The notes below the pieces were generated by a model that worked only from the letters and a program-made list of their open reading frames with translations, was not told the origin of the DNA and did not search any database. From positions 124,001 through 188,000 of the forward strand of contig CAWAFQ010000014.1 of the NCBI GenBank assembly GCA_963781345.1: a DNA stretch of 64,000 nt. The letters are read 5' to 3'. Of the stretch, positions 33,405 through 42,785 are shown piece by piece. Every line of letters begins with the position of its first letter. The stretch's first letter is position 1. The translations under genes and the position numbers were made by a program. This DNA comes from JBBRHQ01 sp963781345 (lineage in GTDB: Bacteria; Actinomycetota; Thermoleophilia; Solirubrobacterales; 70-9).

Positions 33405-34840
33405 CTCGCCCCCACTTTCTCGGTCTTGTTCTGCGATCGCTCGCGTTCCCTGGCGGCCTCTGTGAGCTCCGCCAGCGACTCGCTGATCCCCTCGGATATC
33501 AGCTCGACATCCTCCATCGAGTCGTAATCGGCGAGGAGTCCGAAGTTGATGCGGCCGTTGTAGCTCATGATCGCGATCGCGAGAGCGTGATTCTCGGGCA
33601 GGAAGGCGACCGGGAAGACGTCCTGCAGCTCGCGCCCGAGCACATACAGGGGTACCTGCGGCCCCGGCACGTTGGTGACGATCAGGTTGAAGAGCCGGGT
33701 CGAGAAGTTGATCCTCGAAGCCTGGGCGAGCAGCGTCGGCGGCGCGAAGTCGTTGAAGCGGGAGATCACCTCGGCGCCGAGCGCCTGCCTCGACTGCTTG
33801 AGGCCGTCCATCGACTCGCGCACGATCTCCAATCGCCGAACCGGGTCCCCGACGTATACCGGCAGCGGCGCCCGCATCGCCGCGATCCGGTTGCCGAGCT
33901 GGCCGCGCTCGTCGGCGCTTCTGATCGAGACCGGCACCAGCCCGCGCAGCTCGAGCCCCTCGGTGCGGACGCCGCGCTCGAGCAGCCAGCGGCGAAGCGC
34001 TCCGGCGACGACGGCGAGGACGACGTCGTTGATTGTCCCCCCGAGCGCGTCCTTGATCCGCTTGAAGGTCTTCAGCTCCGCTCGCGCCCATACATATCGG
34101 CGGTGGGGGCCGATGGCGACATTGAGCGGCACCTCGGGCGCCGGGTCGGCGAACCCCCAGGCGACCTCGCCGAGGCCCTCGAGCCCGGCGGCGGCCCGCT
34201 TCGCCGCCGCCTCGGGGTGCTGGACGACTCCCGCGATCCGGCCGGCAAGCCTGACCGGCGCCGCGGCGACATCGGCGAGGCCCCTGCCGAGAAGGTCGGC
34301 GGTCGAGGGCTCGGGACGAGGGACCCAGCCGTCGTCCTCGGGGGTCGGCTCGGGCACCGGCTTGACGTCGAAGAGGACGGTCGAGATGTCGACCCCGGAG
34401 ACTCCGTCGACCATCGCGTGATGGGTCTTGGAGAGAAGGGCGAAGCGGTTGCGGTCGAGCCCCTGAACCAGCCACAGCTCCCAGAGGGGTTTCGAGCGGT
34501 CGAGCTGCTGCGAGAAGACGCGGCCCGTGAGCCTCAGCAGCTGGTCCTCGTTGCCGGGCTCGGGGAGCGCCGTGTGGCGGACGTGGTAGGTGAGGTTGAA
34601 GTTGGGGTCGTCGACCCAGAAGGGGCGACCGGCCTCGAATCGCGGTATCGCCAGCTTCTGGCGGAAGCGGGGGACCAGCGAGAGGCGTCCGCGGACATGC
34701 TCGACGAGGTCGTCATAGGCCGGCGGCGGGCCCTCGAAGACGAGCACGGCACCGACGTGCATGTGGCCGGCGGCGGTCTCGTTGGTGAGAAACGAAGCAT
34801 CGACTGCGCTCAGCCGATCCATATGGCTCTGGGTTTCCAT
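33401..34840 (-). CDS. Wax ester synthase / diacylglycerol acyltransferase (WS/DGAT)
   Basis: A 479-residue acyl-CoA-dependent O-acyltransferase that makes wax esters or triacylglycerol in actinobacteria. The catalytic motif HHAMVDGVSG (HHxxxDG) lies near residue 145, and the family motifs MDRLSAVDASFL at the N-terminus, GGTINDVVLAVVAGALRRWL, and NLIVTNVPGPQVPLYVLG are present. Length is typical. Storage-lipid formation is the expected role; acceptor preference cannot be inferred. First gene of a three-gene minus-strand operon. Confidence 0.9.
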   Translation of the reverse strand: METQSHMDRLSAVDASFLTNETAAGHMHVGAVLVFEGPPPAYDDLVEHVRGRLSLVPRFRQKLAIPRFEAGRPFWVDDPNFNLTYHVRHTALPEPGNEDQLLRLTGRVFSQQLDRSKPLWELWLVQGLDRNRFALLSKTHHAMVDGVSGVDISTVLFDVKPVPEPTPEDDGWVPRPEPSTADLLGRGLADVAAAPVRLAGRIAGVVQHPEAAAKRAAAGLEGLGEVAWGFADPAPEVPLNVAIGPHRRYVWARAELKTFKRIKDALGGTINDVVLAVVAGALRRWLLERGVRTEGLELRGLVPVSIRSADERGQLGNRIAAMRAPLPVYVGDPVRRLEIVRESMDGLKQSRQALGAEVISRFNDFAPPTLLAQASRINFSTRLFNLIVTNVPGPQVPLYVLGRELQDVFPVAFLPENHALAIAIMSYNGRINFGLLADYDSMEDVELISEGISESLAELTEAARERERSQNKTEKVGAR

Positions 34841-34908
34841 CTTGTCAGGCCCCTCCTTTCACGGTCCGCAAGCCTAAATGGTTCCGTTCCCCCGGTACCC
34901 TTCGAGGC

Positions 34909-35891
34909 ATGGCGATCGTCGGCTGACGGCGCTCCCGCAGGGGGGCCCAGGAGGATTCTGCTCGCGGCCCCGCGCGGTTACTGCGCGGGAGTCGATCGCG
35001 CCGTGCAGACGGTGGAGAGAGCACTCGAGATCCACGGCGCCCCGATCTACGTGCGCAAGGAGATCGTCCACAACAAGCACGTGGTCGAGGAGTTGAGCGA
35101 GCGCGGGGCGATCTTCGTCGAGGAAGAGACCGAGGTCCCCGAGGGCGAGATGGTCGTCTTCTCGGCTCACGGCGTTGCCCCGGCGGTTCACGAGAACGCC
35201 GCGGCGCGGAAGCTGCGGACGATCGACGCCACCTGTCCTCTGGTGACCAAGGTCCACGTCGAGGCGCGAAAGTTCGCAGCCCAGGGCTACACGATGATCC
35301 TGATCGGCCATCAGGGCCACGAGGAGGTCGAGGGAACGACCGGCGAGGCTCCCGAGAGCATCATCCTCGTCCAGACTGCCGACGAGGTCGACGAGATCGA
35401 GGTTCCGGATCCCAACCGCGTCGCCTTCATCACCCAGACGACGCTCTCGGTCGACGAGACGGCCGAGATCATCGCCCGCCTCCGCCGCCGCTTCCCGGCG
35501 ATAGTCAGCTCCAAGAGCGACGACATCTGTTACGCGACCACCAACCGCCAGATCGCCGTCAAGCAGCTGGCGCGCGAGTGCGAGCTGGTCCTGGTGATCG
35601 GCTCGACCAACTCCTCCAACTCGCAACCGGCTGGTCGAGGTCGCCCGCGAGCACGGCGCCGACTCCCACCTGATCGACAACCACACCCAGGTTCGCGAGG
35701 AGTGGCTCGAGGGCGTCGAGACGGTCGGCATCACCTCCGGGGCCAGCGCCCCCGAGGAGCTGGTCGAGCGGCTGGTCGAGTCCTTCCGCCTGCGCGGAGC
35801 GGAGGATGTGTCGGAGCTACGGACCGTTGATGAGAACGTCCGCTTCATGCTGCCGAAGGAGATCCGCGACGAGCTCGCGGCCCGGGCCTAG
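34909..35891 (+). CDS. ispH: 4-hydroxy-3-methylbut-2-enyl diphosphate reductase IspH (frameshifted)
   Basis: The last enzyme of the MEP isoprenoid pathway, with a 4Fe-4S cluster. The three cluster Cys are in APRGYCAGVDRA, IDATCPLVTKVH and DDICYATTNRQ; the acid-base Glu lies in the TTGEAPE region. The C-terminal part (NRLVEVAREHGADSHLIDN onward) is in the next frame: one extra base near 35625 separates TNSSNS from NRL. The start is also unclear: no start codon lies in the main frame near the N-terminus, while ATG 34909 is one frame earlier, again as if a base were extra between 34920 and 34945. Usually essential, so errors in the sequence are the simplest explanation. Confidence 0.88.
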
Positions 35892-37535
35892 GGCCGCGCT
35901 CGCGGTAGCACTCGTCCTGGCGGGCGCGCAGTCCGTCTTCGCGACTACTGCCGCCCTTGCCCTCCCCGCCGCAATCCGGGTCGGCGGGCCGAGCGCGCCC
36001 GGCGACTCGAAGGTGGCGATCGTCGCCTCCGGCGCCAACCTCGCTGGCGAGCGCTTCTCCGTCAGCGGGCGCGGCGGGACCGTGCTGCGGGGCACCCTGC
36101 AGCGGGCGCCCGGCTCGGCCGCCCCCTGGGGGCACGGCTTCCGCGCCGACCTCAGCCGCATCCACCGGCCCGGCCGCTACCGCGTTCACGCCGCCGGGAT
36201 TCACTCGCGCCCCTGGGTCGTGCGCCGCGGCGGTTCGAGGCCGCAGATCGGCCTCATCCTGCGCTTCTTCCGAACCAACCGCGATGGCTCCGAGCCGGCG
36301 CTCCTTCACGGCCCCGCCCACCTCCACGACGCGGTGGTCAAGGGTGGCGCCCGCAAAGGCGAGCACATCGACCTCACCGGCGGATGGATGGACGCCGGCG
36401 ACACCATCCATTTCACCCAGAACGCCGCCTATGCGACAGCCGCCCTCGAGGCGGCCGCCCGCCTCGACCCGGCCGACGGAGCCGCCCTGCGGCGCGAGGC
36501 CGATGTCGGGATCCGATGGCTGCTGAAGGCACATCCGGCGCCCGACCTCTTCGTCACCCAGGTCGGCGACGGGCGCGACCATGACCGGGGCTTCCGCGAC
36601 CCCGCGGGCGACGACTCCTCTCCCGACCCGGGAATCGGCACCCGCCTCGCCTATCACTGGGGCAGCGGGGTCGGCGGCGACATCGGCGGCAAGGCGGCCG
36701 AGGCGCTGGCGATGGCTGCCGACCGGACCCCGGCGGGCCCCGGGCGCGCCGCGTTGATCAGCCAGGCCGAGGAATGGTATGAGGCCGGGAGGAGAGCGCT
36801 CGCGCAACCCCGGCACTGCCGGCGGCCGGCGGCTTCTACGTCGTGATCCGGCTGGAAGGACTCGCTCGCCGCCGGCGCCGCCGCGCTTCACCGGGCCACC
36901 GGCGGCGCGGGCTATCTCGCCGACGCTCTTCGCTACCTCAGGGGCTCCGAGCCCGACGACCTGATCGGCTACGGCAATGTCGCCGCCGCTCGCCGCCGCC
37001 GACATCTGCGGCAGGCTCGGCGCACCCGCGCTTGGCAGCGCCTCACAGCGCCGGGCCGCCTGCGCCTTCCTGCGTCGCAGCGGCGGGCAGGGCTTCGCCT
37101 ACGCCCGCGCCGACCCGCTCGGCCCGGCCGGCTACATCAGCTGGGGGACGACGGCGGCCAACGGCGCCGGCGGCGCGATCGCGCTGATCTCGGGGCTGCC
37201 CGGCGCCCGCAGGGTCGCCGCCGGCGCCCGCGACTGGCTCTTCGGCCGAAACGCGTGGGGCGCGAGCCTGGTCGCGGGCTACGGGCCGCACCGGCCGCGC
37301 CGGATCCACTCCTGGGCCTCGGTCTTCGGGGAGGGCCTCCCCAGCGGCGCCGTCGTCGGCGGCCCGGCGCCGCTGGCCCAGGTCCGGGGGCAGGGGTTCG
37401 AGGCCAGCCGGCCCCCTGCGTTCCTTCAACAGCGATGTCGTCTACGAGGATCGCCGCGACGACTACGTCACCTCGGAGCCGGCGATCGACTACGCCGCCT
37501 CCTCGATCCTGCTGCTCGCCGCGCTCGCCCGCTGA
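35830..37535 (+). CDS. Glycoside hydrolase family 9 endoglucanase-like protein (multiply frameshifted)
   Basis: A secreted glycosidase. After a signal peptide (AALAVALVLAGAQSVFA) comes an Ig-like N-terminal domain (about residues 45-140) and the GH9 catalytic fold with the DAGD motif (GGWMDAGDTIHFTQN), then GYISWGTTAANGAGGA, RPRRIHSWASVFGEGLPSG and the C-terminal EDRRDDYVTSEPAIDYAASS, whose Glu is the usual proton donor. The frame changes near 36800, 36850, 36978 and 37418. Conserved residues continue across each change, so the gene is either full of sequence errors or a young pseudogene. The start inside the ispH end is a best guess; it overlaps ispH by about 60 bases. Confidence 0.65.
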
Positions 37536-37541
37536 GCGGCC

Positions 37542-38369
37542 TCAGGGAGCCGTTTCGGCGACGCCGGCGGCGAAGCTGACCGCCCAGACCGCGACCCCGT
37601 CCGAGACCCCGATCTCGAGCGAGTGCGCCCCGTGTCGCTCGTGGGCCGCCAGCTGATAGAGGCCGGCGCCCTCGACCGCCACGGTCCGGGCCTCGCCGTC
37701 GTCGAGTGAGAGGGTGATCTCGCCGCTTCCCTCGAGCGTCGCCGCCGCGCCGGCCGCCTCGTAGGTGACCCGGAAGCTGGGCCCGTCCGCCGTCGTCCAC
37801 GGACGCCCGTCGGCCGGGATCAGCTCCGGCGTCGGCGCTGTCACCAGCGCCCCGGGGGCGTCGGCCGGGCGGACCGGGGTCATCGGCTCGGGCATTGCCC
37901 TGAGCGCGTCGATCTCCCGTAGCTCCTCCTGGATCGCCTCCTCGGTGGCCCGGTACTCGCCCTCGCCGAAGTGAAACCAGCCGAGGACCCCTCCCCGGCT
38001 CCAGAGGAAGAGGCTCGGCCAGCCCTCGCAGCCGTAGTCGAGCCATAGCTCGCGGGTCGCGTCGATGGCCACCGGATAGACGATGCCGAGGCGCTCGATG
38101 CCGGCGGCGACCACCTCGGGCCGGCCGCCGAAGTCGAAGCGGGGCGCCTGCACCCCGATCGTCGCCAGGCCGAGGTCCGCGTAGCGGCGGTGCCACTCGA
38201 TCAAGTAGGGGAGCGTGCGGACGCTGTTGAGCTGGGAGAAGTCGAAGAAATGGACCAGGACCGGGCCCGCCGCGGTCAGCGCGGCCATCGTCGGGGGCGC
38301 GTTTCCGACCCACTCGAGCGAGGCTGGCAACTCGGGGGCGGCGATGTCTGCACGAGGGGGTCGCATCAC
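37542..38369 (-). CDS. DipZ-like thioredoxin-fold protein lacking the active-site cysteines
   Basis: A 275-residue protein. Residues about 1-150 match the thioredoxin domain of the DipZ / NHL-thioredoxin group (VLVHFFDFSQLNSVRTLPYL, GVQAPRFDFGGRPE, YPVAIDATRELWLDYGCEGWPSLFLW). In relatives the first segment reads like WTYTCINCLRTLPY; here both Cys are replaced (Gln and Ser), so normal dithiol exchange is impossible. Residues about 175-275 are a beta-rich C-terminal domain as in DipZ. No signal peptide is clear. The role may be structural or binding. ATG 38369 or the next codon is the start. Confidence 0.7.
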   Translation of the reverse strand: MMRPPRADIAAPELPASLEWVGNAPPTMAALTAAGPVLVHFFDFSQLNSVRTLPYLIEWHRRYADLGLATIGVQAPRFDFGGRPEVVAAGIERLGIVYPVAIDATRELWLDYGCEGWPSLFLWSRGGVLGWFHFGEGEYRATEEAIQEELREIDALRAMPEPMTPVRPADAPGALVTAPTPELIPADGRPWTTADGPSFRVTYEAAGAAATLEGSGEITLSLDDGEARTVAVEGAGLYQLAAHERHGAHSLEIGVSDGVAVWAVSFAAGVAETAP

Positions 38370-38422
38370 CGGATCGAATCACTATCCTGCAGATCTCGCC
38401 GGCACCGAAGAGGAGGAGAGTC

Positions 38423-39037
38423 TTGAGCGACCGTATCTGGGACCGAATTGAAGAGGCCCGTTCGAGGTGGAATGTCCTCGAGCACCCGTTCTATCAGCGC
38501 TGGTCGGCAGGAGAGCTGACCCGTGACGATCTCGCCCGCTACTCAGGGCAGTACCGCCACGCGACTGCGGCGATCGCCCGCCTCAGCACCGCGGCTGCGG
38601 ATGCGGCCCCGGAGGCCGAGCGAGCCGAGCTTCGCCGCCACGCGGAGGAGGAGGCTCAGCACGTGGAGCTCTGGGACGGTTTCGTCGAAGCCGTCGGCGG
38701 CGAGATCGGCGCCGAGCCGACGCCGGAGACGCTCGAGTGTGTCGAGACCTGGACCGCCGAGGACGGCTTCGTCGGTGAGCTCGTCCGCCTCTACGCGATC
38801 GAGAGCAGCCAGCCCGCGATCTCGAAGACGAAGCGCGAGGGCCTGGCCGAGCACTACGGGATCGGCAACGGCCGCGGCAACGAGTACTTCACGGTCCATG
38901 AGACCGCTGACGTCGCTCACGCTGCCCAGGGGCGGTCGCTGATCGAGCGCCACCTCGACGAGGCCGACGAGGACCACCTGGTCGCCGTCGCCGAGGCGGC
39001 ATATGAGGCCAACTGGCGCCTGCTCGACGGCATCTAG
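38423..39037 (+). CDS. Haem-oxygenase-fold (TenA/PqqC/CADD-like) protein
   Basis: A 204-residue all-helical protein similar to the TenA/PqqC/CADD group, which includes haem-oxygenase-like diiron oxidases. Possible metal or substrate residues are in LEHPFYQRWSAGEL, GQYRHATAAIARLS, RRHAEEEAQHVELWDGF and YFTVHETADVAHA. The actual reaction is unknown; relatives act in thiamin salvage, PQQ or folate-precursor synthesis, or N-oxidation. Start is TTG 38423, preceded by AGGAGGAGAG. Confidence 0.65.
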   Translation: MSDRIWDRIEEARSRWNVLEHPFYQRWSAGELTRDDLARYSGQYRHATAAIARLSTAAADAAPEAERAELRRHAEEEAQHVELWDGFVEAVGGEIGAEPTPETLECVETWTAEDGFVGELVRLYAIESSQPAISKTKREGLAEHYGIGNGRGNEYFTVHETADVAHAAQGRSLIERHLDEADEDHLVAVAEAAYEANWRLLDGI

Positions 39038-39045
39038 GCACCGGT

Positions 39046-39621
39046 TTGACAGAGGGGTCCTTTCAGCGGCCCATGCAGGTCGGCCCACCGGGGCCCGGCG
39101 GCGCACCCCCGCCCGATCCAGCGCCGTCCGCAGGCCGGGGACGGGGCCGCGGCCTCGACCGGGTGCTCGGGATCGCCCTCGGGATCATCCTCGGCGTCGG
39201 CATCGTCACTGCCTTCGTCTTCCTCGGCAGCGAGGGGACGATCGACGCGCCGCGGATCTCCGGCGCCGCCGGGGCGGGGCGGCAGAAGCCGGAAGCCGGA
39301 AGCCCCGATCGGCGAAGAGCACTGAGCGGCAAGCAGCGAGCGCAGGGATCGGTCGCCGCCGCGGGGATTCCCGTCGTCGAAGTGATCGGGGGGGCGCCGC
39401 CGGAGTCGGGGCCGCCACAGTTCGACTTCACGCTCGGGGGGAAGGCGCGATTCAAAATCAGCACCGACGCGCCCGTTGCGATCTCGATTCCCGGCTACGG
39501 CATCGACGACACGGTCGACTCGGCGGCGATCGTCTCATTCCGCGCGACCAAGCCCGGGCAGTTCCCGGTGGTCGCCTCTGCCACCGACATCGCCATCGCC
39601 ACGCTCCGGATCAGACGCTGA
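39046..39621 (+). CDS. Membrane-anchored protein with Pro-rich N-terminus
   Basis: A 191-residue protein with a Pro/Gly-rich cytoplasmic N-terminus, one membrane helix (VLGIALGIILGVGIVTAFVFLG) and an extracytoplasmic beta-rich domain ending SFRATKPGQFPVVASATDIAIATLRIRR, suggestive of a cupredoxin- or Ig-like fold but without visible copper ligands. TTG 39046 or ATG 39073 may be the start. Lies eight bases after the haem-oxygenase-fold gene and before the sedolisin, possibly cotranscribed. Function unknown. Confidence 0.6.
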   Translation: MTEGSFQRPMQVGPPGPGGAPPPDPAPSAGRGRGRGLDRVLGIALGIILGVGIVTAFVFLGSEGTIDAPRISGAAGAGRQKPEAGSPDRRRALSGKQRAQGSVAAAGIPVVEVIGGAPPESGPPQFDFTLGGKARFKISTDAPVAISIPGYGIDDTVDSAAIVSFRATKPGQFPVVASATDIAIATLRIRR

Positions 39622-39658
39622 TTCCGTGGGTCCTTCGAATAGGTTGTCTGCCGTGGAC

Positions 39659-41599
39659 ATGAAGGTGAGACCCCGCGTCGCGGGACCGGGCAGGGGAGTC
39701 TTCGGCTCGGTGCTGGCCACGGGGCTTCTTCTCGCGGTCGTGCTGGGCGCTCCCGGAGGGGCCGACGGCGCGGCGGCGTCGCGGACCGAGATCCCGGGCT
39801 CGGTTCCGCCGTGGGCGACCGCCGACGGTCAGGTCGGCGCGGTCAGGGGACGGATCGATTTCTCGGTGGTTCTGCGCTGGCGCCACCGCGCCGCGCTCGA
39901 CCGTCTCGGCCAGGCGGTCTCGGATCCGGCCGGATCCCGCTACGGCGACTACATCTCCCCGCGCCGCTTCCGTGCCCGCTTCGCGCCGACCCGCGGCCAG
40001 GTCTCCCGGGTGAGCCGCTGGCTTGCAGACAGCGGGATCGAGGTCACCGGAGTCTCCGCGAGCCGGATGTTGATCGACGCCAGCGCCGATGCGGGCCGGG
40101 CCGAGCGCGCCTTCGACACGTCACTTCGCCTCTATCGCCACCAGGGCCGGGCGGTGCGCGCTCCGGAGAACGCGGTCACTGTCCCCGCGGAGCTTCCGAT
40201 CGCCGCGGTGATCGGCCTCGACGGCAGCTACCAGCGGCCTCTGGCCGAGCCCGCCCGGGTACCCCCGCCGCCGCTGTTTCGCAACATCGTCAAGCCGTGC
40301 TCGAACTTCTGGGGACGTAGCTTCCCGAAGCGCAAGGCCGCGCCCTTCGCCTTTGGGCAGAAGCAGCCCTACTCGCCCTGCGGCTACGTTCCCAAGCAGA
40401 TCGAGGGGGCCTACGGCGTCGGGCCGGCGATCCGCCACGGTAACGACGGCAGCGGTGAGACGGTGGCGATCATCGACGCCTTCGCCTCGCCGACGATGCG
40501 CAAGGACATCAACATCTACAGCCGCCGTCATGACCTGCCGCGGATCCGGATGCGCCAGAAGATCATCAGGGGAAGCTGCGACGTCGGTTGCCCGGCCGAT
40601 TTGCGCCAGGGCTGGTGGGGGGAGGAGGCCCTCGACTTCGACGCCGTCCACACGATCGCCCCCGGGGCCAGGATCCTCTACGTCGGGGCGCCGAACCCTG
40701 GCCCGGGACTGACCCGGTCACTCGCCTGGGTCGTCGACCACCGCGCGGCGCGGATCGTCACCAACTCCTGGGGGAGCCTCGGCGAGTACGGGGTCGACGT
40801 TCAGGCCTACGAGCAGATCTTCGCCGAGGCGATGGCGGAGGGGGTCGGGATCTACTTCTCCTCCGGCGACAACGGGGACGAGCGCGACACGATCGGCTAC
40901 GTCTCACCCGACTACCCCGCCTCGAGTCCGCGGGTGATCTCCGTCGGCGGCACGACCCTGGCGGTGGGCCCGCTGAACAATTACCGCTTCGAGCTCGGCT
41001 GGGGCACATACCTCTCGACCAAGTCGGGGAAGAAGTGGACGCCGAAGCCGCCCGGAGAGTTCCTCTACGGCGCCGGCGGCGGCACCAGCCGCTTCTTCGC
41101 CGAGCCGCGCTACCAGCGCGGGGTCGTCCCCCGCGGCCTCGCCGCCCGCTACGGAGGCCGCGGACGCGTCTCCCCCGACATCTCGATGCTGGGCGACCCG
41201 ACGACCGGTCTCGTCACCGGCCAGACCCAGACATTCCCGAACAAAAAGCGCGCCTACGCGGAGGCCCGCTTCGGGGGCACAAGCCTCTCCTCGCCGCTGA
41301 TGGCGGGCTTCATGGCGCTCGCCGACCAGCGCGCGGGCTTCCACCATGGATTCGCCAACCCGGCCCTCTACCGCCTCTTTGGCCGCCGCGCCCTGCACGA
41401 CGTCAAACCCTCGCGGGTGAAGATCGCGATGGTCCGCCGCAGCTTCGCCAACGGGGTCAACAAGGGTGGCGGGATCACGACCTCGCTGCGCACGGTCGGC
41501 CCAGCCGGAGTCCTGCGCACCCGGCGCGGCTACGACGACCTGACCGGCCTCGGCAGCCCGCGCGGCCGGGCGATGCTGCGGGCCCTGAAGCGGCGCTGA
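39659..41599 (+). CDS. S53 family (sedolisin) secreted serine-carboxyl peptidase
   Basis: A 646-residue exported protease. It has an N-terminal signal region (VFGSVLATGLLLAVVLGAPGG), an activation propeptide (residues about 50-220; RYGDYISPRRFRARFAPT) and the S53 catalytic domain. Catalytic residues are visible: Glu and Asp in WWGEEALDFDAVHTIAPGA, oxyanion Asp in YFSSGDNGD, and Ser in GGTSLSSPLMAG; the calcium site lies in GYDDLTGLGSPRG. Members work outside the cell at acidic pH. ATG 39659 chosen; GTG 39653 is in the same frame. Confidence 0.9.
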   Translation: MKVRPRVAGPGRGVFGSVLATGLLLAVVLGAPGGADGAAASRTEIPGSVPPWATADGQVGAVRGRIDFSVVLRWRHRAALDRLGQAVSDPAGSRYGDYISPRRFRARFAPTRGQVSRVSRWLADSGIEVTGVSASRMLIDASADAGRAERAFDTSLRLYRHQGRAVRAPENAVTVPAELPIAAVIGLDGSYQRPLAEPARVPPPPLFRNIVKPCSNFWGRSFPKRKAAPFAFGQKQPYSPCGYVPKQIEGAYGVGPAIRHGNDGSGETVAIIDAFASPTMRKDINIYSRRHDLPRIRMRQKIIRGSCDVGCPADLRQGWWGEEALDFDAVHTIAPGARILYVGAPNPGPGLTRSLAWVVDHRAARIVTNSWGSLGEYGVDVQAYEQIFAEAMAEGVGIYFSSGDNGDERDTIGYVSPDYPASSPRVISVGGTTLAVGPLNNYRFELGWGTYLSTKSGKKWTPKPPGEFLYGAGGGTSRFFAEPRYQRGVVPRGLAARYGGRGRVSPDISMLGDPTTGLVTGQTQTFPNKKRAYAEARFGGTSLSSPLMAGFMALADQRAGFHHGFANPALYRLFGRRALHDVKPSRVKIAMVRRSFANGVNKGGGITTSLRTVGPAGVLRTRRGYDDLTGLGSPRGRAMLRALKRR

Positions 41600-41647
41600 G
41601 CCCTCCCTCGGCCGCCCCGGGGAGCCCCGAAACGTAGAATCCGGTCA

Positions 41648-42262
41648 ATGCGCCGAGCCTCAGCGGAATCGCAAGCCCGCACTGCGGCGCTGATCGCCCT
41701 CGGGGCGTTCGCCGTGCATCAGCTCCGCTTTCTCGCCGGATACGGCCAAGCCGCCGGGTCGGAGCTGGCCCACCAGGGCCACGGCTACATGCAGGGGGCA
41801 CTCCCGGTTCTCGCCGGCTTCGCCGCCTCCGCGATCGCCGCCGGGTTCCTGCGCGCGGCGCTCGGCCGCAGTCGCGCCGCAGAGCGCCGGGGATGCCCCG
41901 GCGCCGCCGACACGCTGGTGCGGCGTTCCGTCTGCTTCTCGGTGGCGATCGCGGCGATCTACTGCGGCCAGGAGGCGCTTGAGGGAATGCTCGCCGCGGG
42001 GCACCCCGGCGGTGTCGCCGCCGTCCTCGGCAGCGGCGGCTGGCTCGCGCTGCCTCTGGCGCTCGTGGTCGGCGCACTCTGCGCGCTCCTCGACCGCGGG
42101 GTCGTCGTTCTCGAGAGGGCGATCGCCGTCGCCGCCGTGGTCCGCAGGGCCGCCCGAAGGCCCCTTGACCCGCCGCGGCCGCGCTCGCGCGGGGCGGTGC
42201 CCCTGGCGGCAGCCCCCCTCGCCTTTGGCATCGCCCGCCGGCCTCCGCCGGCACTCGCCTGA
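41648..42262 (+). CDS. Polytopic membrane protein of unknown function
   Basis: A 204-residue protein with about four membrane helices (LIALGAFAVHQLRFLAGYG, GALPVLAGFAASAIAAGFL, CFSVAIAAIYCGQEALEGML, LALPLALVVGALCALL) and a long basic, Pro-rich tail. Histidines lie near the first helix (AVHQLRF and LAHQGHGYMQG), possible metal ligands. It precedes a cupredoxin-like gene by about 90 bases; together with the three genes after that it forms an uncharacterised cluster. Confidence 0.65.
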   Translation: MRRASAESQARTAALIALGAFAVHQLRFLAGYGQAAGSELAHQGHGYMQGALPVLAGFAASAIAAGFLRAALGRSRAAERRGCPGAADTLVRRSVCFSVAIAAIYCGQEALEGMLAAGHPGGVAAVLGSGGWLALPLALVVGALCALLDRGVVVLERAIAVAAVVRRAARRPLDPPRPRSRGAVPLAAAPLAFGIARRPPPALA

Positions 42263-42350
42263 ACCCAACACGAGGCGGGCGCCGTCACTCGGCGGTGGCC
42301 CTGATCGGCGTGGCCAACCGGCCGCGCCCCGAGCCAAGGAGTGATCGAGA

Positions 42351-42785
42351 ATGCGATCAAGCAAAGCAAGAGCGGGCGCCGGCGTCCTTCTGATCGCCGC
42401 CGCAGTCATCCTCTTCATCGCGCTCAAGGGCGGCGACGGCAGCAGCGACTCAACGACCACGGCCACGGGCACCACGGCCACGGGCAACCAGGCGGGCACC
42501 ACCGCAACCAACGCGGCGAAGCCGGCGATCGAGACGATCGTTGTCAAGAACGGCAAGCCGGTCGGCGGGGTCAGGGAGCTCGACTACACCCAGGGCGAGC
42601 AGATCCGGTTCAAGGTGGACTCCGACGTCAGTGACGAGGTCCACGTGCACGGCTACGACGTCATGAAGGACGTCGAGGCCGGCGGTTCGGTCAGCTTCGA
42701 CTTCCCGGCCGACATCGAGGGGATCTTCGAGGCGGAGCTGGAGGGTCGTAAGGAGCAGATCGCGGAGATCCGGGTCAACCCGTGA
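42351..42785 (+). CDS. Membrane-anchored cupredoxin-like protein
   Basis: A 144-residue protein with an N-terminal helix (AGVLLIAAAVILFIAL), a Thr/Gly-rich linker (about residues 30-58) and a cupredoxin-like beta domain (residues 60-144; TQGEQIRFKVDSDVSDEVHVHGYD, then GGSVSFDFPADIEGIFEAEL). The HVHGYD segment gives possible metal-binding histidines, but the usual C-terminal Cys/His/Met copper motif is missing. The start is ATG 42351 after AAGGAG. Its stop overlaps the GTG of the large membrane protein gene, so the two are coupled and probably work together. Confidence 0.7.
   Translation: MRSSKARAGAGVLLIAAAVILFIALKGGDGSSDSTTTATGTTATGNQAGTTATNAAKPAIETIVVKNGKPVGGVRELDYTQGEQIRFKVDSDVSDEVHVHGYDVMKDVEAGGSVSFDFPADIEGIFEAELEGRKEQIAEIRVNP

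Noticed and set aside
33587..35830. 747-residue plus-strand open frame
   Set aside because: Only its last 230 residues are real (IspH). The first part is antisense to the WS/DGAT gene and is not coding.
36384..37187. Several short plus-strand frames within the GH9 region as separate genes
   Set aside because: Each corresponds to a conserved GH9 segment or a shadow of one; together they form one interrupted gene.
39046..39621. Assignment of the anchored protein as a blue copper protein
   Set aside because: The beta-rich end looks like such a fold, but no His/Cys/Met copper ligands are present.
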